A stretch of 64,000 bases of DNA from contig NZ_JAUSZL010000002.1 of assembly GCF_030817535.1 (NCBI RefSeq), positions 7,750,001 to 7,814,000 on the forward strand, given 5' to 3'. Below are positions 9,498 through 18,571 of this stretch, piece after piece. The number at the start of each line of letters is the position of its first letter. Positions within the stretch are counted from its first letter, which is position 1. The notes beneath the pieces are model-generated. The model saw nothing but the letters and a program-made list of their open reading frames with translations. It ran no database searches and was not told the DNA's origin. The stretch comes from Streptomyces sp. V3I8. Lineage in GTDB: Bacteria; Actinomycetota; Actinomycetes; Streptomycetales; Streptomycetaceae. The translations under genes and the position numbers were made by a program.

Positions 9498-10904
9498 ATG
9501 ACCGACAGCGCTGTGGCCGAACTGTGCCGCCTGACCGTACGTGCGCCGAGCGTCTCCGTCGATCTGGCCGTGCCCGCCGACGTGCCGGTCGCCGATCTGC
9601 TGCCCACGCTGCTGCGTTACGTCGGCGAGGAGGCCGAGGAAGCCGGTCTCGACCACGCGGGCTGGGTGCTCCAGCAGCTCGGCGACGCCCCGCTCGACGA
9701 GGAGACCACCCTCGCCCGCGCCGGGCTCGCCGACGGCGCCGTGCTCTACCTGCGCCCGCACACCGAGGCGCTGCCCGAGGCCCGGCTCGACGACCTGGTG
9801 GACGGCATAGCCGACACCGCGGCCCGCAAACTGCACACCTGGCACCCCGGCGCGGCCCGCGGACTCCTGGTGGCCGCCGCGGTGGCGACCGTGGTGGCGG
9901 GCCTCGCCCTGGTGCTCTGGCCCGGGGCGACCGCCTCCGGCTCCCGGCAGGTCGCCTTCGCGGCCGTGACCGGGCTGCTGCTGCTCGCGGGCGCGGGCTC
10001 GGCCAGCCGTGCGGTCGGCGACCGCCTCTCCGCGACCGCCCTCGCGCTGCTGGTCGCGCCCTGTCTGGCGCTGGCCGGCTGGCTGCTGCCCGGTGGCGAC
10101 CTGACCGGCCCGGACGCGGCCCAGGTCGTGGGCGCCCGGCTGCTGGCGGCCGGCGCCGCGGGCGCGGGCGGCGCGGTCCTCGCGCTCGCCGCCACCGCGG
10201 TCGGCGCCCCGGCCCTGTTCACCACCGCCGTCGTCTCGGTGGCGGCCGCGATCACCGGCGCCCTCATGGGGTACTCCGGCCTGTCCGTGCCCGCCTCCGC
10301 GGGCATCGTGGCGACGGTGGTCGCCCTCGCCGCCGGAGCGGTGGCACCGTTCGCCTTCAAACTGGCCGGGATGCGGCTGCCCGCGCTGCCGTCCTCCGCC
10401 GCCCAGCTCCAGGAGGGCATCGAGCCCTACGCGGGCGACGAGGTCGCCGAGCGCACCGAACTGGCCGGGCGCTGGGTCACCGCGCTCTTCGCCGCCACCG
10501 GCGTCGTCGCCCTGGCCGCCCTGGTCGTCCTGACCCACGGCCCGAACCTGCCCGAGGTGCTGACCTCCGTCGGGCTGAGCCTGCTGCTGCTCCTGCACAG
10601 CCGCGGCCTGGTGCACATCGGGCAGCGGCTGACCCTCGCCGTGCCCGGCGTCCTGGGTCTGCTGCTGCTGGCCCGCGCCTGGGCGGTGGACGACGGCGGC
10701 GCCGTACGCGTGGTGGTCTTCGCGGTGCTGCTCTGCTGCGCCGCCGCGCTCGTGATCGCCGCCTGGACGGTGCCCGGCCGCCGGATGCTGCCGTACTGGG
10801 GCCGGGCGGCGGAACTGGCGCACACCGGCTTCGCGGTGGCGCTGCTGCCGCTCGCCCTCTGGGCGGCGGGCCTCTTCGGCTGGCTGCGCGGCCTGTTCGG
10901 CTGA
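9498..10904 (+). CDS. eccD: EccD, integral membrane T7SS protein with ubiquitin-like N-terminus
   Basis: 468 residues from ATG 9498. Residues ~8-90 form a YukD/ubiquitin-like domain (CRLTVRAPSVSVDLAVP, then the LADGAVLYLRP strand). After a linker with WHPG (~115) come about eleven hydrophobic Ala/Leu/Val/Gly-rich helices to the C-terminus, interrupted by one hydrophilic loop near 300-325. This is the EccD layout; EccD forms the large membrane vestibule of the ESX complex and its ubiquitin-like domain contacts EccC. Open frame extends upstream into the intergenic region, but only ATG 9498 begins the ubiquitin-like domain properly. The Shine-Dalgarno (GGAAG, 9479-9483) is distant, so the start is less certain than the identity. 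Confidence 0.93.
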   Translation: MTDSAVAELCRLTVRAPSVSVDLAVPADVPVADLLPTLLRYVGEEAEEAGLDHAGWVLQQLGDAPLDEETTLARAGLADGAVLYLRPHTEALPEARLDDLVDGIADTAARKLHTWHPGAARGLLVAAAVATVVAGLALVLWPGATASGSRQVAFAAVTGLLLLAGAGSASRAVGDRLSATALALLVAPCLALAGWLLPGGDLTGPDAAQVVGARLLAAGAAGAGGAVLALAATAVGAPALFTTAVVSVAAAITGALMGYSGLSVPASAGIVATVVALAAGAVAPFAFKLAGMRLPALPSSAAQLQEGIEPYAGDEVAERTELAGRWVTALFAATGVVALAALVVLTHGPNLPEVLTSVGLSLLLLLHSRGLVHIGQRLTLAVPGVLGLLLLARAWAVDDGGAVRVVVFAVLLCCAAALVIAAWTVPGRRMLPYWGRAAELAHTGFAVALLPLALWAAGLFGWLRGLFG

Positions 10905-10949
10905 GCACACCCCTTACGCCGCGGCATGAGAAGGAGTTGAGGAGAGGCC

Positions 10950-12581
10950 GTGCAGTCCAAACGAGACCAGGTACACGCCCACACGTTCATGATGGGCAGG
11001 CTCAGCTCGAGCCTGCTGATGGCCGACCCGGACGCCCCGGAGAGCCCGCTCGGCCGCACCACCCGGGGCGTGGTCTTCGGCGTGCTGGTCACCGTCCTGA
11101 TCGCCGCGGGCACCACCGTCTACGGCCTGCTGCGTCCGGGCGGCAACGACGGCTGGCGCGACGGCGAGCACCTGGTGGTCAACCGCGACACCGGCGCCCG
11201 GTACCTGTGGACCGGCACCGACGGCGTACTGCACCCGGTGCGCAACTACGCCTCGGCGAAGCTGATCGGCGGCTCCGACCTCGCGACCGCGGACGTCCGC
11301 ACGCCCTCCCTGCAGGGTGTCCCGGTGGGCGCCCCGGTCGGCATACCGGGCGCCCCCGACGCCGTGCCCGCACCAGGTCAGCTCGACGACGGCGCCTGGC
11401 ACATGTGCGTCACCGGACCGGACGGGGCCCTGCCCAACACCTCCGGCGTCGTGACGACCAGTGGGGTGGACGCGCCGGGTGCCACCACCGTGGCGGCCGG
11501 GATGTCCCTGGACTCCCACGGCATCGGCCGCGACCGCGGTGTGCTGGTGAGCGGTCCGGACGACACCGAGTACCTGGTGTGGCGGGGCAGCAGACTGCCG
11601 CTGGACCGCGCCTCCGACGCCCGCAACGCCCTCGGCTACGGCTCACAGAAGGCGATGCCGGTCTCGGCGGCCTTCCTCGACGCGCTGGCACCCGGCCCCG
11701 CCCTGAAGCCGCCCGCGGTGCCGGGGCGCGGCGAGAAGGGCCCCACGCTCGGTGGGGAGGCCAGCCGGATCGGCCAGCTGTTCAAGGTCAGCGTGCCCGG
11801 CGGCGACAGCACCTACCACCTGCTGCGCAAGGACGGCCTGGTGCCGCTGACCCGGCTCGGCGCGGCCCTGGTGCTGGGCGACCCGGCCACCCAGAAGGAG
11901 GCCTACCAGGGGCAGTCGCCCGAGGCGCGCACCGTCGGCGCGGACGCGCTGCGCGGGCACCAGGGCAAGGACTCCGGCGCCGCCGCGTCCGCGGAACTGC
12001 CGGACACGCCGCCCCTGCCGCAGTCCACGGAACGCGGCATGGCGCTCTGCGCACAGGTCGACGGCGGCGACGGCGGCGTACGGATCAGGTCGGTGCTGGT
12101 CCCGCTCACCCAGCTCACCCCCGTCGCGGTGTCGCAGGGCACCGCGCAGCCGCTCGAACCGGCCTGTGTGCCGACGGACGCCACGGTGGTGCGGCCGGGG
12201 CACGGCGCCCTGGTGCGGGCCCTGCACGCGAGCGGCGCCGCGCACGCCGGGACCACGTACCTGGTGGCGGAGAACGGCGTGAAGTACCGGGTGTCCGCCA
12301 AGGAGTCGCTGGGAGCGCTCGGGTACGGGGCCGGGGACATCGCCTCCGTCCCGGCACCGCTGCTCGCGGCCTTCCCGACCGGCGCGGACCTCGACGCGAC
12401 CGCCGCCACCGGTGCCACGGAGCCCAAGGTCACGGCTCCGCAGTGCAGCACCGCCGAGCGTTCGGACAAGGCCGGGGGCAAGACCGTGGAAAAGGTCGCG
12501 CAGAAGGTCGCGGGGAACGGGGCGGGCAAGCCGGACAAGGGGAGTGAAGCGGTCACGGCGGGCGCCGCCGCGCAGAACTGA
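10950..12581 (+). CDS. eccB: EccB, membrane-anchored extracytoplasmic core protein of T7SS
   Basis: 543 residues from GTG 10950, with GGAGAGG just upstream (10941-10947) and AAGGAG at 10931. The N-terminus MQSKRDQVHAHTFMMGRL is the characteristic cytosolic start of EccB proteins. One membrane helix follows (~40-60) and then a long extracytoplasmic domain of repeated segments in which the ligand strands LVVNRDTGARYL, LVSGPDDTEYLV and YLVAENGVKYRV recur. That repeat pattern fits the R1-R4 modules of EccB, which stack between the periplasmic parts of the ESX complex. Four Cys in the extracytoplasmic part may form disulfides. It lies 45 bases after eccD and is probably cotranscribed. Confidence 0.92.
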   Translation: MQSKRDQVHAHTFMMGRLSSSLLMADPDAPESPLGRTTRGVVFGVLVTVLIAAGTTVYGLLRPGGNDGWRDGEHLVVNRDTGARYLWTGTDGVLHPVRNYASAKLIGGSDLATADVRTPSLQGVPVGAPVGIPGAPDAVPAPGQLDDGAWHMCVTGPDGALPNTSGVVTTSGVDAPGATTVAAGMSLDSHGIGRDRGVLVSGPDDTEYLVWRGSRLPLDRASDARNALGYGSQKAMPVSAAFLDALAPGPALKPPAVPGRGEKGPTLGGEASRIGQLFKVSVPGGDSTYHLLRKDGLVPLTRLGAALVLGDPATQKEAYQGQSPEARTVGADALRGHQGKDSGAAASAELPDTPPLPQSTERGMALCAQVDGGDGGVRIRSVLVPLTQLTPVAVSQGTAQPLEPACVPTDATVVRPGHGALVRALHASGAAHAGTTYLVAENGVKYRVSAKESLGALGYGAGDIASVPAPLLAAFPTGADLDATAATGATEPKVTAPQCSTAERSDKAGGKTVEKVAQKVAGNGAGKPDKGSEAVTAGAAAQN

Positions 12582-12672
12582 CACCGCGTGGCGATCCGGA
12601 CGGGAACGCGCGCGGCAGTGGGGAAGGGAAAAGAAAAGAAGTGAGGGAGGGAAAGGCCGAGCCGAACTCGGC

Positions 12673-12695
12673 GCCGGCGGTGCGAAGTCGCCGGC
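12673..12695 (+). terminator. Possible terminator after eccB
   Basis: GCCGGCG (12673-12679) pairs with CGCCGGC (12689-12695) around a 9-base loop. It lies 92 bases after the eccB stop and has no T-tract. Confidence 0.35.
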
Positions 12696-13002
12696 ACCGC
12701 ACGGTGTCATGGCGACGGTTACTCGGGAGAAACCTCAGAAAAAGCTCAGACTTATCGGCGGATTGCACCCGTTGAATGCCGTGAGTGCGCACACAAAACC
12801 GGGCGTGGTTCTTCTCCGTGACCGTTCGGTCTCTTCCCGTGCCCGCTTTCCGCCCGTTTCGCGGGTCGTGCGGGGCAGTTCACGCCCTGCTTCACCGCGG
12901 TTGCGGCGCTCCTGTTCATCCCTCTGCAACGTTCGCACAACTCCGTTGCCATACAGGCGAATTCTACCGAACCGGCTGTTGCCCACATCTTTCCTGCACG
13001 CG

Positions 13003-13032
13003 TTGCGCGGAACCCTGTTTTCTCTTTAGCCT
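13003..13032 (+). promoter_or_regulatory. Candidate promoter of the esxB-esxA operon
   Basis: TTGCGC (13003-13008) and TAGCCT (13027-13032) are separated by 18 bases and lie about 50 bases before the esxB start, in A/T-richer DNA. This resembles the vegetative Streptomyces promoter (TTGACN, TAGNNT). The assignment rests on sequence likeness only. Confidence 0.35.
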
Positions 13033-13080
13033 CAGCGGGCAACGGTGCGACGAGACGCGCCTGAACGAAGGGAGCGTGAC

Positions 13081-13416
13081 ATGGCGGACAGCGCCGCAAG
13101 GAAAGCGGACTATGCCAAGGGCTTGGGAGGCGTCTCCTCCCTGGAGACGGCCCGCGACCAGGTCGAGAAGACCCAGAACAACGTGGCTGAGATCGCCGCG
13201 CGGTCCGGTGTCGGCGGCGACGAGGGCCAGGCCCTGCTGAAGCTCTTCCGCAGCTGGAACGCCGAGGCGCAGAAGGTCGTCATCCAGATCAGCACGATGA
13301 TCGACGCGCTCCAGGAGAACGTGACCTCCGCCAACCGCCTGGCGAAGGAGAACCAGGACCTGACCGAGGTCCTCAACAGCAAGACCAGCCAGGGTGTCTT
13401 CGAAGCACTGAGCTGA
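13081..13416 (+). CDS. esxB: WXG100-family secreted protein, EsxB-like (degenerate WXG)
   Basis: 111 residues from ATG 13081, with AAGGGAG 6 bases upstream. It is predicted to be two long amphipathic helices with a turn around Trp59, where the usual W-x-G is W-N-A (FRSWNAEAQ). Size, helix-turn-helix shape and position next to esxA identify it as one half of an Esx heterodimer. Streptomyces coelicolor carries an esxBA operon whose products form a heterodimer exported by T7SS and needed for normal sporulation. The turn in the esxA neighbour is a perfect WEG. The B/A naming follows gene order in that operon and is provisional. Confidence 0.8.
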   Translation: MADSAARKADYAKGLGGVSSLETARDQVEKTQNNVAEIAARSGVGGDEGQALLKLFRSWNAEAQKVVIQISTMIDALQENVTSANRLAKENQDLTEVLNSKTSQGVFEALS

Positions 13417-13500
13417 ACCGACCACGGCACCGGCGCACTTCGGTGAGCCGGACTGCGTGAGCTTCCCGGGCCGCGTGCCCGGCCTTCGAGAGGAGACGTC

Positions 13501-13809
13501 ATGGCCGACGGCATCATTGACGTGCAGTACCCCAAGGTCCAGCAGGCCATCGAGGAACTGAAGGACCAGACCCAGGTCATCATCAACACCCTCAACAACC
13601 TGGAGGACGAGCTCAAGCCGCTCGTCAGCAGCTGGGAAGGTGCGGACCAGGAGCAGTACCGCGTCGTCCAGGCGGAGTGGGACAACGCCACCAAGAACAT
13701 GGCGCGGCTCCTCGGCGACAACGGCGAGCTGATCCGGACCATCCACGACAACCACTCCCGTGACGAGCGCAAGAGCGCCGACAACTGGGGCAACGTACGG
13801 GCCCGTTAA
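13501..13809 (+). CDS. esxA: WXG100-family secreted protein, EsxA-like
   Basis: 102 residues from ATG 13501, with AGGAG 5 bases upstream. The classical WXG turn is W45-E46-G47 (LVSSWEGADQ) between two amphipathic helices; a charged tail follows. It is an ESAT-6-like protein expected to pair with the preceding EsxB-like protein and leave the cell through the EccB/C/D complex. The 84-base gap between the two genes contains a small 6-bp hairpin (13466-13482) but no promoter-like sequence, so the two are probably on one transcript. No clear C-terminal Y-x-x-x-D/E signal is visible in either partner. Confidence 0.9.
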   Translation: MADGIIDVQYPKVQQAIEELKDQTQVIINTLNNLEDELKPLVSSWEGADQEQYRVVQAEWDNATKNMARLLGDNGELIRTIHDNHSRDERKSADNWGNVRAR

Positions 13810-13897
13810 GGGCTGGGCCCCAGGGCCCGTCCGGAGTCTCCCCTCCGTCCTGAGGGCGGGGTCCGGCGTCGCGTACGTGTAGTCCCAAGGCGCCGAA

Positions 13898-13926
13898 CCG
13901 CCCGCATGGCGGCCTCATGCGGGCGG
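13898..13926 (+). terminator. Terminator or attenuator after esxA
   Basis: A perfect 11-bp stem, CCGCCCGCATG (13898-13908) with CATGCGGGCGG (13916-13926), loop of 7 bases. It lies 89 bases after the esxA stop and 107 bases before the next gene on the same strand, so it may separate a short abundant esxBA transcript from downstream genes. Confidence 0.65.
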
Positions 13927-14033
13927 CTGAGGCGACAACTCCCGTGCGGGAGGTCACAGCGATGTGACCCCGCCCTCCCCGCCGGGCCGTCCCACCCCCA
14001 CCCGTCCGGAACCCAGCAGCAGGAGATCGTCCC

Positions 14034-14501
14034 ATGGCCGGTGAAAAGGCCGACGTCAAGCATTTCGACCTCAAGCAGATGGAGAACTTCCGGGACAACG
14101 AGGTACAGCCGGTCTACACCGCTGCCAAGAAGCACCGTGAAGAGGGCGACGGAAGCACGATCCGCCCGCTCGGCCACCTCGTCGACGGGCACACCACCCC
14201 GGGCAACCTCGACCAGAACCAGCAGCTCCTGCGCATCGGCAAGATGGCCACCGAGCCCCTGGTCTCGGGACCGAAGCTGATCGAGGGCGTCCGCACCGCG
14301 GCGGAGGCCATCGACAAGCTGCTGGGTGACCAGATGGAACTCTTCAAGGAGCTGAAGGAAGCGCTCTCGGACACCATCGAGGAAGCCAACAAGACCAAGA
14401 ACAAGAACCTCGACGCGATCGACGCGCAGACCCTGCTGCAGACCTTCGACGAGGTCGACACCCTCACCGCGGGCGGTTCGGAAGAAGAGGAAGAGGACTG
14501 A
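14034..14501 (+). CDS. Small helical T7SS-locus protein of unknown function
   Basis: 155 residues from ATG 14034 with AGGAG 8 bases upstream. Hydrophilic and mostly helical, with a Glu/Asp-rich tail (GGSEEEEED). There is no signal peptide or membrane segment. A TRP-free helical middle (residues ~75-120) could form a bundle like WXG-type partners, but no W-x-G turn is present. It sits between the esx pair and a large WXG-containing protein, so a role as secreted partner or cytosolic adaptor is plausible. I do not recognise a named family. Confidence 0.7.
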   Translation: MAGEKADVKHFDLKQMENFRDNEVQPVYTAAKKHREEGDGSTIRPLGHLVDGHTTPGNLDQNQQLLRIGKMATEPLVSGPKLIEGVRTAAEAIDKLLGDQMELFKELKEALSDTIEEANKTKNKNLDAIDAQTLLQTFDEVDTLTAGGSEEEEED

Positions 14502-14625
14502 CCCCCACGCGTGCCGACGGTGGCCACGGCCGACCGGCGCGCCCCCGTAAGAGACACACGCTCGCGCACCCGTACGAAGACACGGTGTGCCGGCACGTAC
14601 GACAACCGACCAGAAAGGGCGCCCG

Positions 14626-17600
14626 GTGGCCGATCGCTACGACCCCAACTCCGGCACCAACCTCGACAAGTTCGACAACGCCGGCGACCCGTCGAGTGAC
14701 ACCTGGGCCACCCTGGTCAAGCACATCACCGGCTACCCCGTGCCGGACCGCAGCACCATCTTCGACACGCTCCGCTCCGACCACGGCGGCAAGCTCTTCC
14801 GGATGGACATCAAGGAGCGCAGCCTCAGCCTGATGGTCAAGGACTCCGGGTTCCTGACGAACACCGGCGAGGACTACGACATCTTCTTCTTCGACGGCAA
14901 CAAGAAGAAGAAGATCATGCAGGCCCGGATCGTGTTCGAGGGCCGTGTGAAGGCCGGTGAGGAGATCATCTTCGCCGGCCCCGGCTCCGACAACGTCAAC
15001 GACGCCCAGGTCCGTGAGGGCAACGAGTTCACGGACTACAACAAGGACAAGATGTCCACCGTCGCGCTCGCCCGGTACATGAACGGGCCGCGGACGGCGC
15101 TCCTGGAACTGCTGAAGGGCGGCACCCAGAACGCCCGGTTCAGCAACCTGGGCGTGGGCGGCAGCGACGCGGTGGACCTGAGTTCCTTCAACGCGACGGG
15201 CGACTCCTTCGACTACGCCGCCAAGTTCTTCCGGGACCACGCGGTGGTCCTGAAGGACTGGGAGGATCGTTTCGGCAAGGACGACGCGAGCTGGAAGGGC
15301 GAGGCCGCGGATGTCTTCCGCAGCCTGCTGAAGAAGATCCGCGAGAACTACGACGCCTACGTCGAGACCTTCGACTCCAAGGCCGGCACCGGCGACGAGA
15401 CCGGCACCGGCAACACGGTGTACTCGCGCGCCCTGTCGCTGGGCCGCAAGTACCTGGAGGACGCCGCCAGCAAGCTGCTGGACGCCTGGCTGGCGTGGGC
15501 CAAGTCCCCGTACTACGACCCGCACCAGGTGCTGCGCTACGTCCTGGACGACCTCGCCCAGTGGGTGGACAACAACAACGTCGCGAAGACGGACATCACG
15601 GTGACCAGCAACCGCTACACCTCGAACGTCAGTCACAATCCGAAGGGCGGCTTCTCCCATACGCACCCCGAGTACGGCGACCTGACCGACGTCGCCAACT
15701 GGGCCAAGGTCGGCGACAAGGCGGTCAAGATCTGGAGCCAGGGTGTCGAGGAGTACCTGAGCAAGCCCGCGGCCACGGTGCAGTCCAACCTGAACAACCA
15801 CTTCCTCGAACTCGGCGAGGACTTCGCGGACAACGTGCCCAAGCCGAAGTCGACCAGCACGGCCTCGGAGGAGTACGAGAAGGAGCAGCTCGAAAAGGAA
15901 AAGGAGGAGGCCAAGAAGGAGAAGGAGGAGAACAAGAAGGAGCAGGACGAGCTCCGCGAGGAGCAGCGGAAGCAGCGCGAGGAGGACAAGAAGTACCAGG
16001 AGGAGCTCCGCGAGGAGCAGCGGAAGCAGCGCGAGGAGGACAAGAAGTACCAGGACGAGCTGCGCGAGGAGCAGAAGAAGGAGCAGGACGAGGCCAAGCG
16101 CGAGGCCGACGAGCTGCGCGAGGAGCAGCGGAAGCAGCGCGAGGAGGACAAGAAGTACGCGGACGAGCTGCGCGAGGAGCAGAAGAAGGAGCAGGACGAG
16201 GCCAAGCGCGAGGCCGAGGAGCTGCGCAACGAGCAGAAGGGAGAGCAGGACGAGGCCAAACGTGAGGCCGAGGAGCTGCGCAACGAGCAGAACCAGCAGC
16301 GCGACGAGGACAAGAAGTACGCGGACGAGCTGCGCGAGGAGCAGAAGAAGGAGCAGGAGGAGGCCAAGCGCGAGGCCGAGGAGCAGGCCAAGGAGGTGAA
16401 GGAGAGCCTCGGCGGGCTCAACGACCCCAACGCGATCACCACCGAGAACCTCGACAGCCTCGACGACCTGCTGAACCAGAACAACGCGGTCACCACCGAG
16501 AGCCTGGGCGACATCGGGGACATCAACGGCACCGGCAACGGTCAGGGCGAGACCGACCTGGGCCCGGTCACCCAGAGCCTCGGCGGCCTCGGCGGCCTGA
16601 ACGGCACGGGCGGCGCCCTCAACACCCCGACCGGCGCAAAGACCCAGGCCGACGGAGGCAAGCTCACCACCGACTTCCCGGACGGCAGCAGCACCTCCTT
16701 CGACCCCGACAGCGGGCTGCTCACCACCACGTCGCCGGACGGCGCCGTCACCACGCAGGACCTGGGCGACGGTCTGAAGGTGACGAATCCCGACGGCTCG
16801 GTGACGTCGCTGGGCGACGACGGGAAGCTGACGACCACCTTCCCGGACGGCACCACCCAGACCGTCGACCCCGCCACCGGTCAGGCGATCACCACCAACC
16901 CGGACGGCAGCACCACCACGACCGACCTGGGCAGCCTCACCGACCTCAACGGCAGCCTCAACGGCGACGGCGTGCTCGACGGCCCGACCGGAACCAGCAC
17001 CCAGCTGAACAATGCGGGTGAGCTGACCACCGACTTCCCGGACGGCAGCAGCACCTCCTTCGACCCCGACAGCGGGCTGCTCACCAGCACCTCGCCGGAC
17101 GGCGCCGTCACCACGCAGGACCTGGGCGACGGTCTGAAGGTGACGAACCCCGACGGTTCGGTGACGTCGCTGGGCGACGACGGGAAGCTGACGACCACCT
17201 TCCCGGACGGCACCACCCAGAGCGTGGACCCGTCGACCGGCCAGGCGGTCACCACCGACCCGGACGGCACCACCACGACCGAGAACCTGGGCAGCCTGGG
17301 CGACCTCAACGGCCAGAACAGCCAGAACAGCCTGAACGACCTCAACAACAGCCTGAACGACCTGAACGACCTGAACGATCTGGGCGACATCAACTCCGAC
17401 GTGACCACCGAGACGCTCGGCAACCTCGGGGACCTCAACAGCGACGGGTCCGCCCTGGAGACCCCGACCGGCGGCCAGGTGGAGCTGGACGACAGCGGCG
17501 ACTTCCTGACGACGTTCGACGACGGCGGCACGTCCACGTTCGACCCGGACAACGGGCTGCTCACCAGTACCGACGCGGACGGCAACGTCACGACCACCGA

Positions 17601-18423
17601 CCTCACCCACGGTGCGAGGGTCGCCAACCCGGACGGCTCCTTCACCACCCTGGACAACGGTCAGCTGACCACCACCTTCCCGGACGGCAGCACGCAGGTC
17701 ATCGACCCGGACACCGGCATCGCCACCGTCACCGACCCGCAGGGCAACACCGAGACCGTGGACCTGCACGACCTCAACTCCTCGGCGAACAACGACAGGT
17801 CGGACATCCTCGACGGTCTCGGTGACCTCAACGGCATCGGTGACCTCGACACGACCGGCGGCGGCACCACCTCCCGCGACGTGCCGCTCTCCGAACTGGG
17901 CCTCGGCGGCGGCGCAGGCGGCGGCGCGAGCGGCGGGGCCTACAGCGGCGGCCTCTCCGGGACGGACTCCTTGTCCTCGGACTTCCAGGGGTCCGGTGTC
18001 GCCCCCCTCTCGGACGGCGCAGGCTCCCCGCTGACCGCCGCAACGGCCGCCAACGCCGGGGCCGGCACCCCCGGTGCCCCCGGGACGCCCGGCAGCCCCG
18101 GTATGCCGATGGGCGGCGGCGGGGGCGGCATGGGCGCGGGCGGCGAGAAGGGCAACGGCGAGCGGGTGCGCTCCGTCCTGGTCGACGCGGCCGAGGAGAG
18201 CGAGCGGCGCAACCGCCGCCGGCGCAGCCCGTGGAACCGCCAGGAGGACAACGACACCTTCCTCGCCCCGTCCCGGGTCAACACCACCGGTGGCGGTGGC
18301 GACTCCCCCCAGGAGGAGACGGAGCCGGGCCGCAGGGTCACCAGCTCCGCCGACTACCTGGAGGAGGACGAGGACGTGTGGGGCACCGAGGAGGGCGGCA
18401 CCCCGGCCGTCATCGGCCGGTGA
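14626..18423 (+). CDS. Large WXG-domain, coiled-coil and PDG-repeat protein, probable T7SS substrate
   Basis: 1,265 residues. GTG 14626 is preferred because GAAAGGG lies 6 bases upstream; a GTG 39 bases earlier lacks one. Residues 1-175 form a compact alpha/beta domain. Residues ~195-400 are helical with a WXG-like turn at W223-K224-G225 (DDASWKGEAADVF), which recalls the 'AAWKG family' name used for Streptomyces proteins at ESX loci. Residues ~415-595 are a highly charged coiled coil built on an 18-residue repeat (LREEQRKQREEDKKY core, 54-base period from 15951). Residues ~680-1045 are Thr/Asp/Gly repeats with 'FPDG', 'NPDG' and 'SPDG' turns. A Gly/Pro-rich stretch and a conserved-looking end (YLEEDEDVWGTEEGG then PAVIGR) close it. 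No signal peptide. A fibrous exported or cell-wall protein is the best guess. Confidence 0.85.
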   Translation: MADRYDPNSGTNLDKFDNAGDPSSDTWATLVKHITGYPVPDRSTIFDTLRSDHGGKLFRMDIKERSLSLMVKDSGFLTNTGEDYDIFFFDGNKKKKIMQARIVFEGRVKAGEEIIFAGPGSDNVNDAQVREGNEFTDYNKDKMSTVALARYMNGPRTALLELLKGGTQNARFSNLGVGGSDAVDLSSFNATGDSFDYAAKFFRDHAVVLKDWEDRFGKDDASWKGEAADVFRSLLKKIRENYDAYVETFDSKAGTGDETGTGNTVYSRALSLGRKYLEDAASKLLDAWLAWAKSPYYDPHQVLRYVLDDLAQWVDNNNVAKTDITVTSNRYTSNVSHNPKGGFSHTHPEYGDLTDVANWAKVGDKAVKIWSQGVEEYLSKPAATVQSNLNNHFLELGEDFADNVPKPKSTSTASEEYEKEQLEKEKEEAKKEKEENKKEQDELREEQRKQREEDKKYQEELREEQRKQREEDKKYQDELREEQKKEQDEAKREADELREEQRKQREEDKKYADELREEQKKEQDEAKREAEELRNEQKGEQDEAKREAEELRNEQNQQRDEDKKYADELREEQKKEQEEAKREAEEQAKEVKESLGGLNDPNAITTENLDSLDDLLNQNNAVTTESLGDIGDINGTGNGQGETDLGPVTQSLGGLGGLNGTGGALNTPTGAKTQADGGKLTTDFPDGSSTSFDPDSGLLTTTSPDGAVTTQDLGDGLKVTNPDGSVTSLGDDGKLTTTFPDGTTQTVDPATGQAITTNPDGSTTTTDLGSLTDLNGSLNGDGVLDGPTGTSTQLNNAGELTTDFPDGSSTSFDPDSGLLTSTSPDGAVTTQDLGDGLKVTNPDGSVTSLGDDGKLTTTFPDGTTQSVDPSTGQAVTTDPDGTTTTENLGSLGDLNGQNSQNSLNDLNNSLNDLNDLNDLGDINSDVTTETLGNLGDLNSDGSALETPTGGQVELDDSGDFLTTFDDGGTSTFDPDNGLLTSTDADGNVTTTDLTHGARVANPDGSFTTLDNGQLTTTFPDGSTQVIDPDTGIATVTDPQGNTETVDLHDLNSSANNDRSDILDGLGDLNGIGDLDTTGGGTTSRDVPLSELGLGGGAGGGASGGAYSGGLSGTDSLSSDFQGSGVAPLSDGAGSPLTAATAANAGAGTPGAPGTPGSPGMPMGGGGGGMGAGGEKGNGERVRSVLVDAAEESERRNRRRRSPWNRQEDNDTFLAPSRVNTTGGGGDSPQEETEPGRRVTSSADYLEEDEDVWGTEEGGTPAVIGR
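15951..16410 (+). repeat. 54-bp tandem repeats encoding the coiled coil
   Basis: Near-identical 54-base units starting at 15951, 16005 and 16059, then more diverged units up to about 16410. They encode an 18-residue Glu/Lys/Arg/Gln repeat. Copy number is likely to vary between strains. Confidence 0.75.
16661..17220 (+). repeat. Two 200-bp direct repeats offset by exactly 360 bp
   Basis: 16661-16860 and 17021-17220 differ at only about five positions. They encode a 120-residue unit of the PDG-repeat region of the preceding gene, so the duplication is recent or kept uniform by gene conversion. Confidence 0.85.
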
Positions 18424-18571
18424 CGACGGCGCGGGCCCGGCGTGACCAGGGCGAAGAGACGAATCCCACCCGGTTCCGACTTTCGCAACCGGGCCCTCAC
18501 CAGGCAAGATCAGCACAGCAGTTGCCCTGTTCGGACGGCTGCGGGGACCTACGGAGAAAGGGGGAGCCGGC
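18424..18571. other. Short spacer upstream of the giant-protein operon
   Basis: 148 bases between the repeat protein and the YbaB-like gene. It is where a promoter for the downstream operon would lie. A TTGCCC (18522-18527) is present without a well-spaced -10, so no promoter is called. Confidence 0.3.

Larger units (their letters stand above)
12582..13080. promoter_or_regulatory. eccB-esxB intergenic region
   Basis: About 500 bases with no convincing gene; the 3' half is noticeably richer in A/T than its neighbours. It contains a possible eccB terminator (12673-12695) and a candidate esx promoter (13003-13032). Short frames here lack ribosome binding sites and Streptomyces codon bias. Confidence 0.5.
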
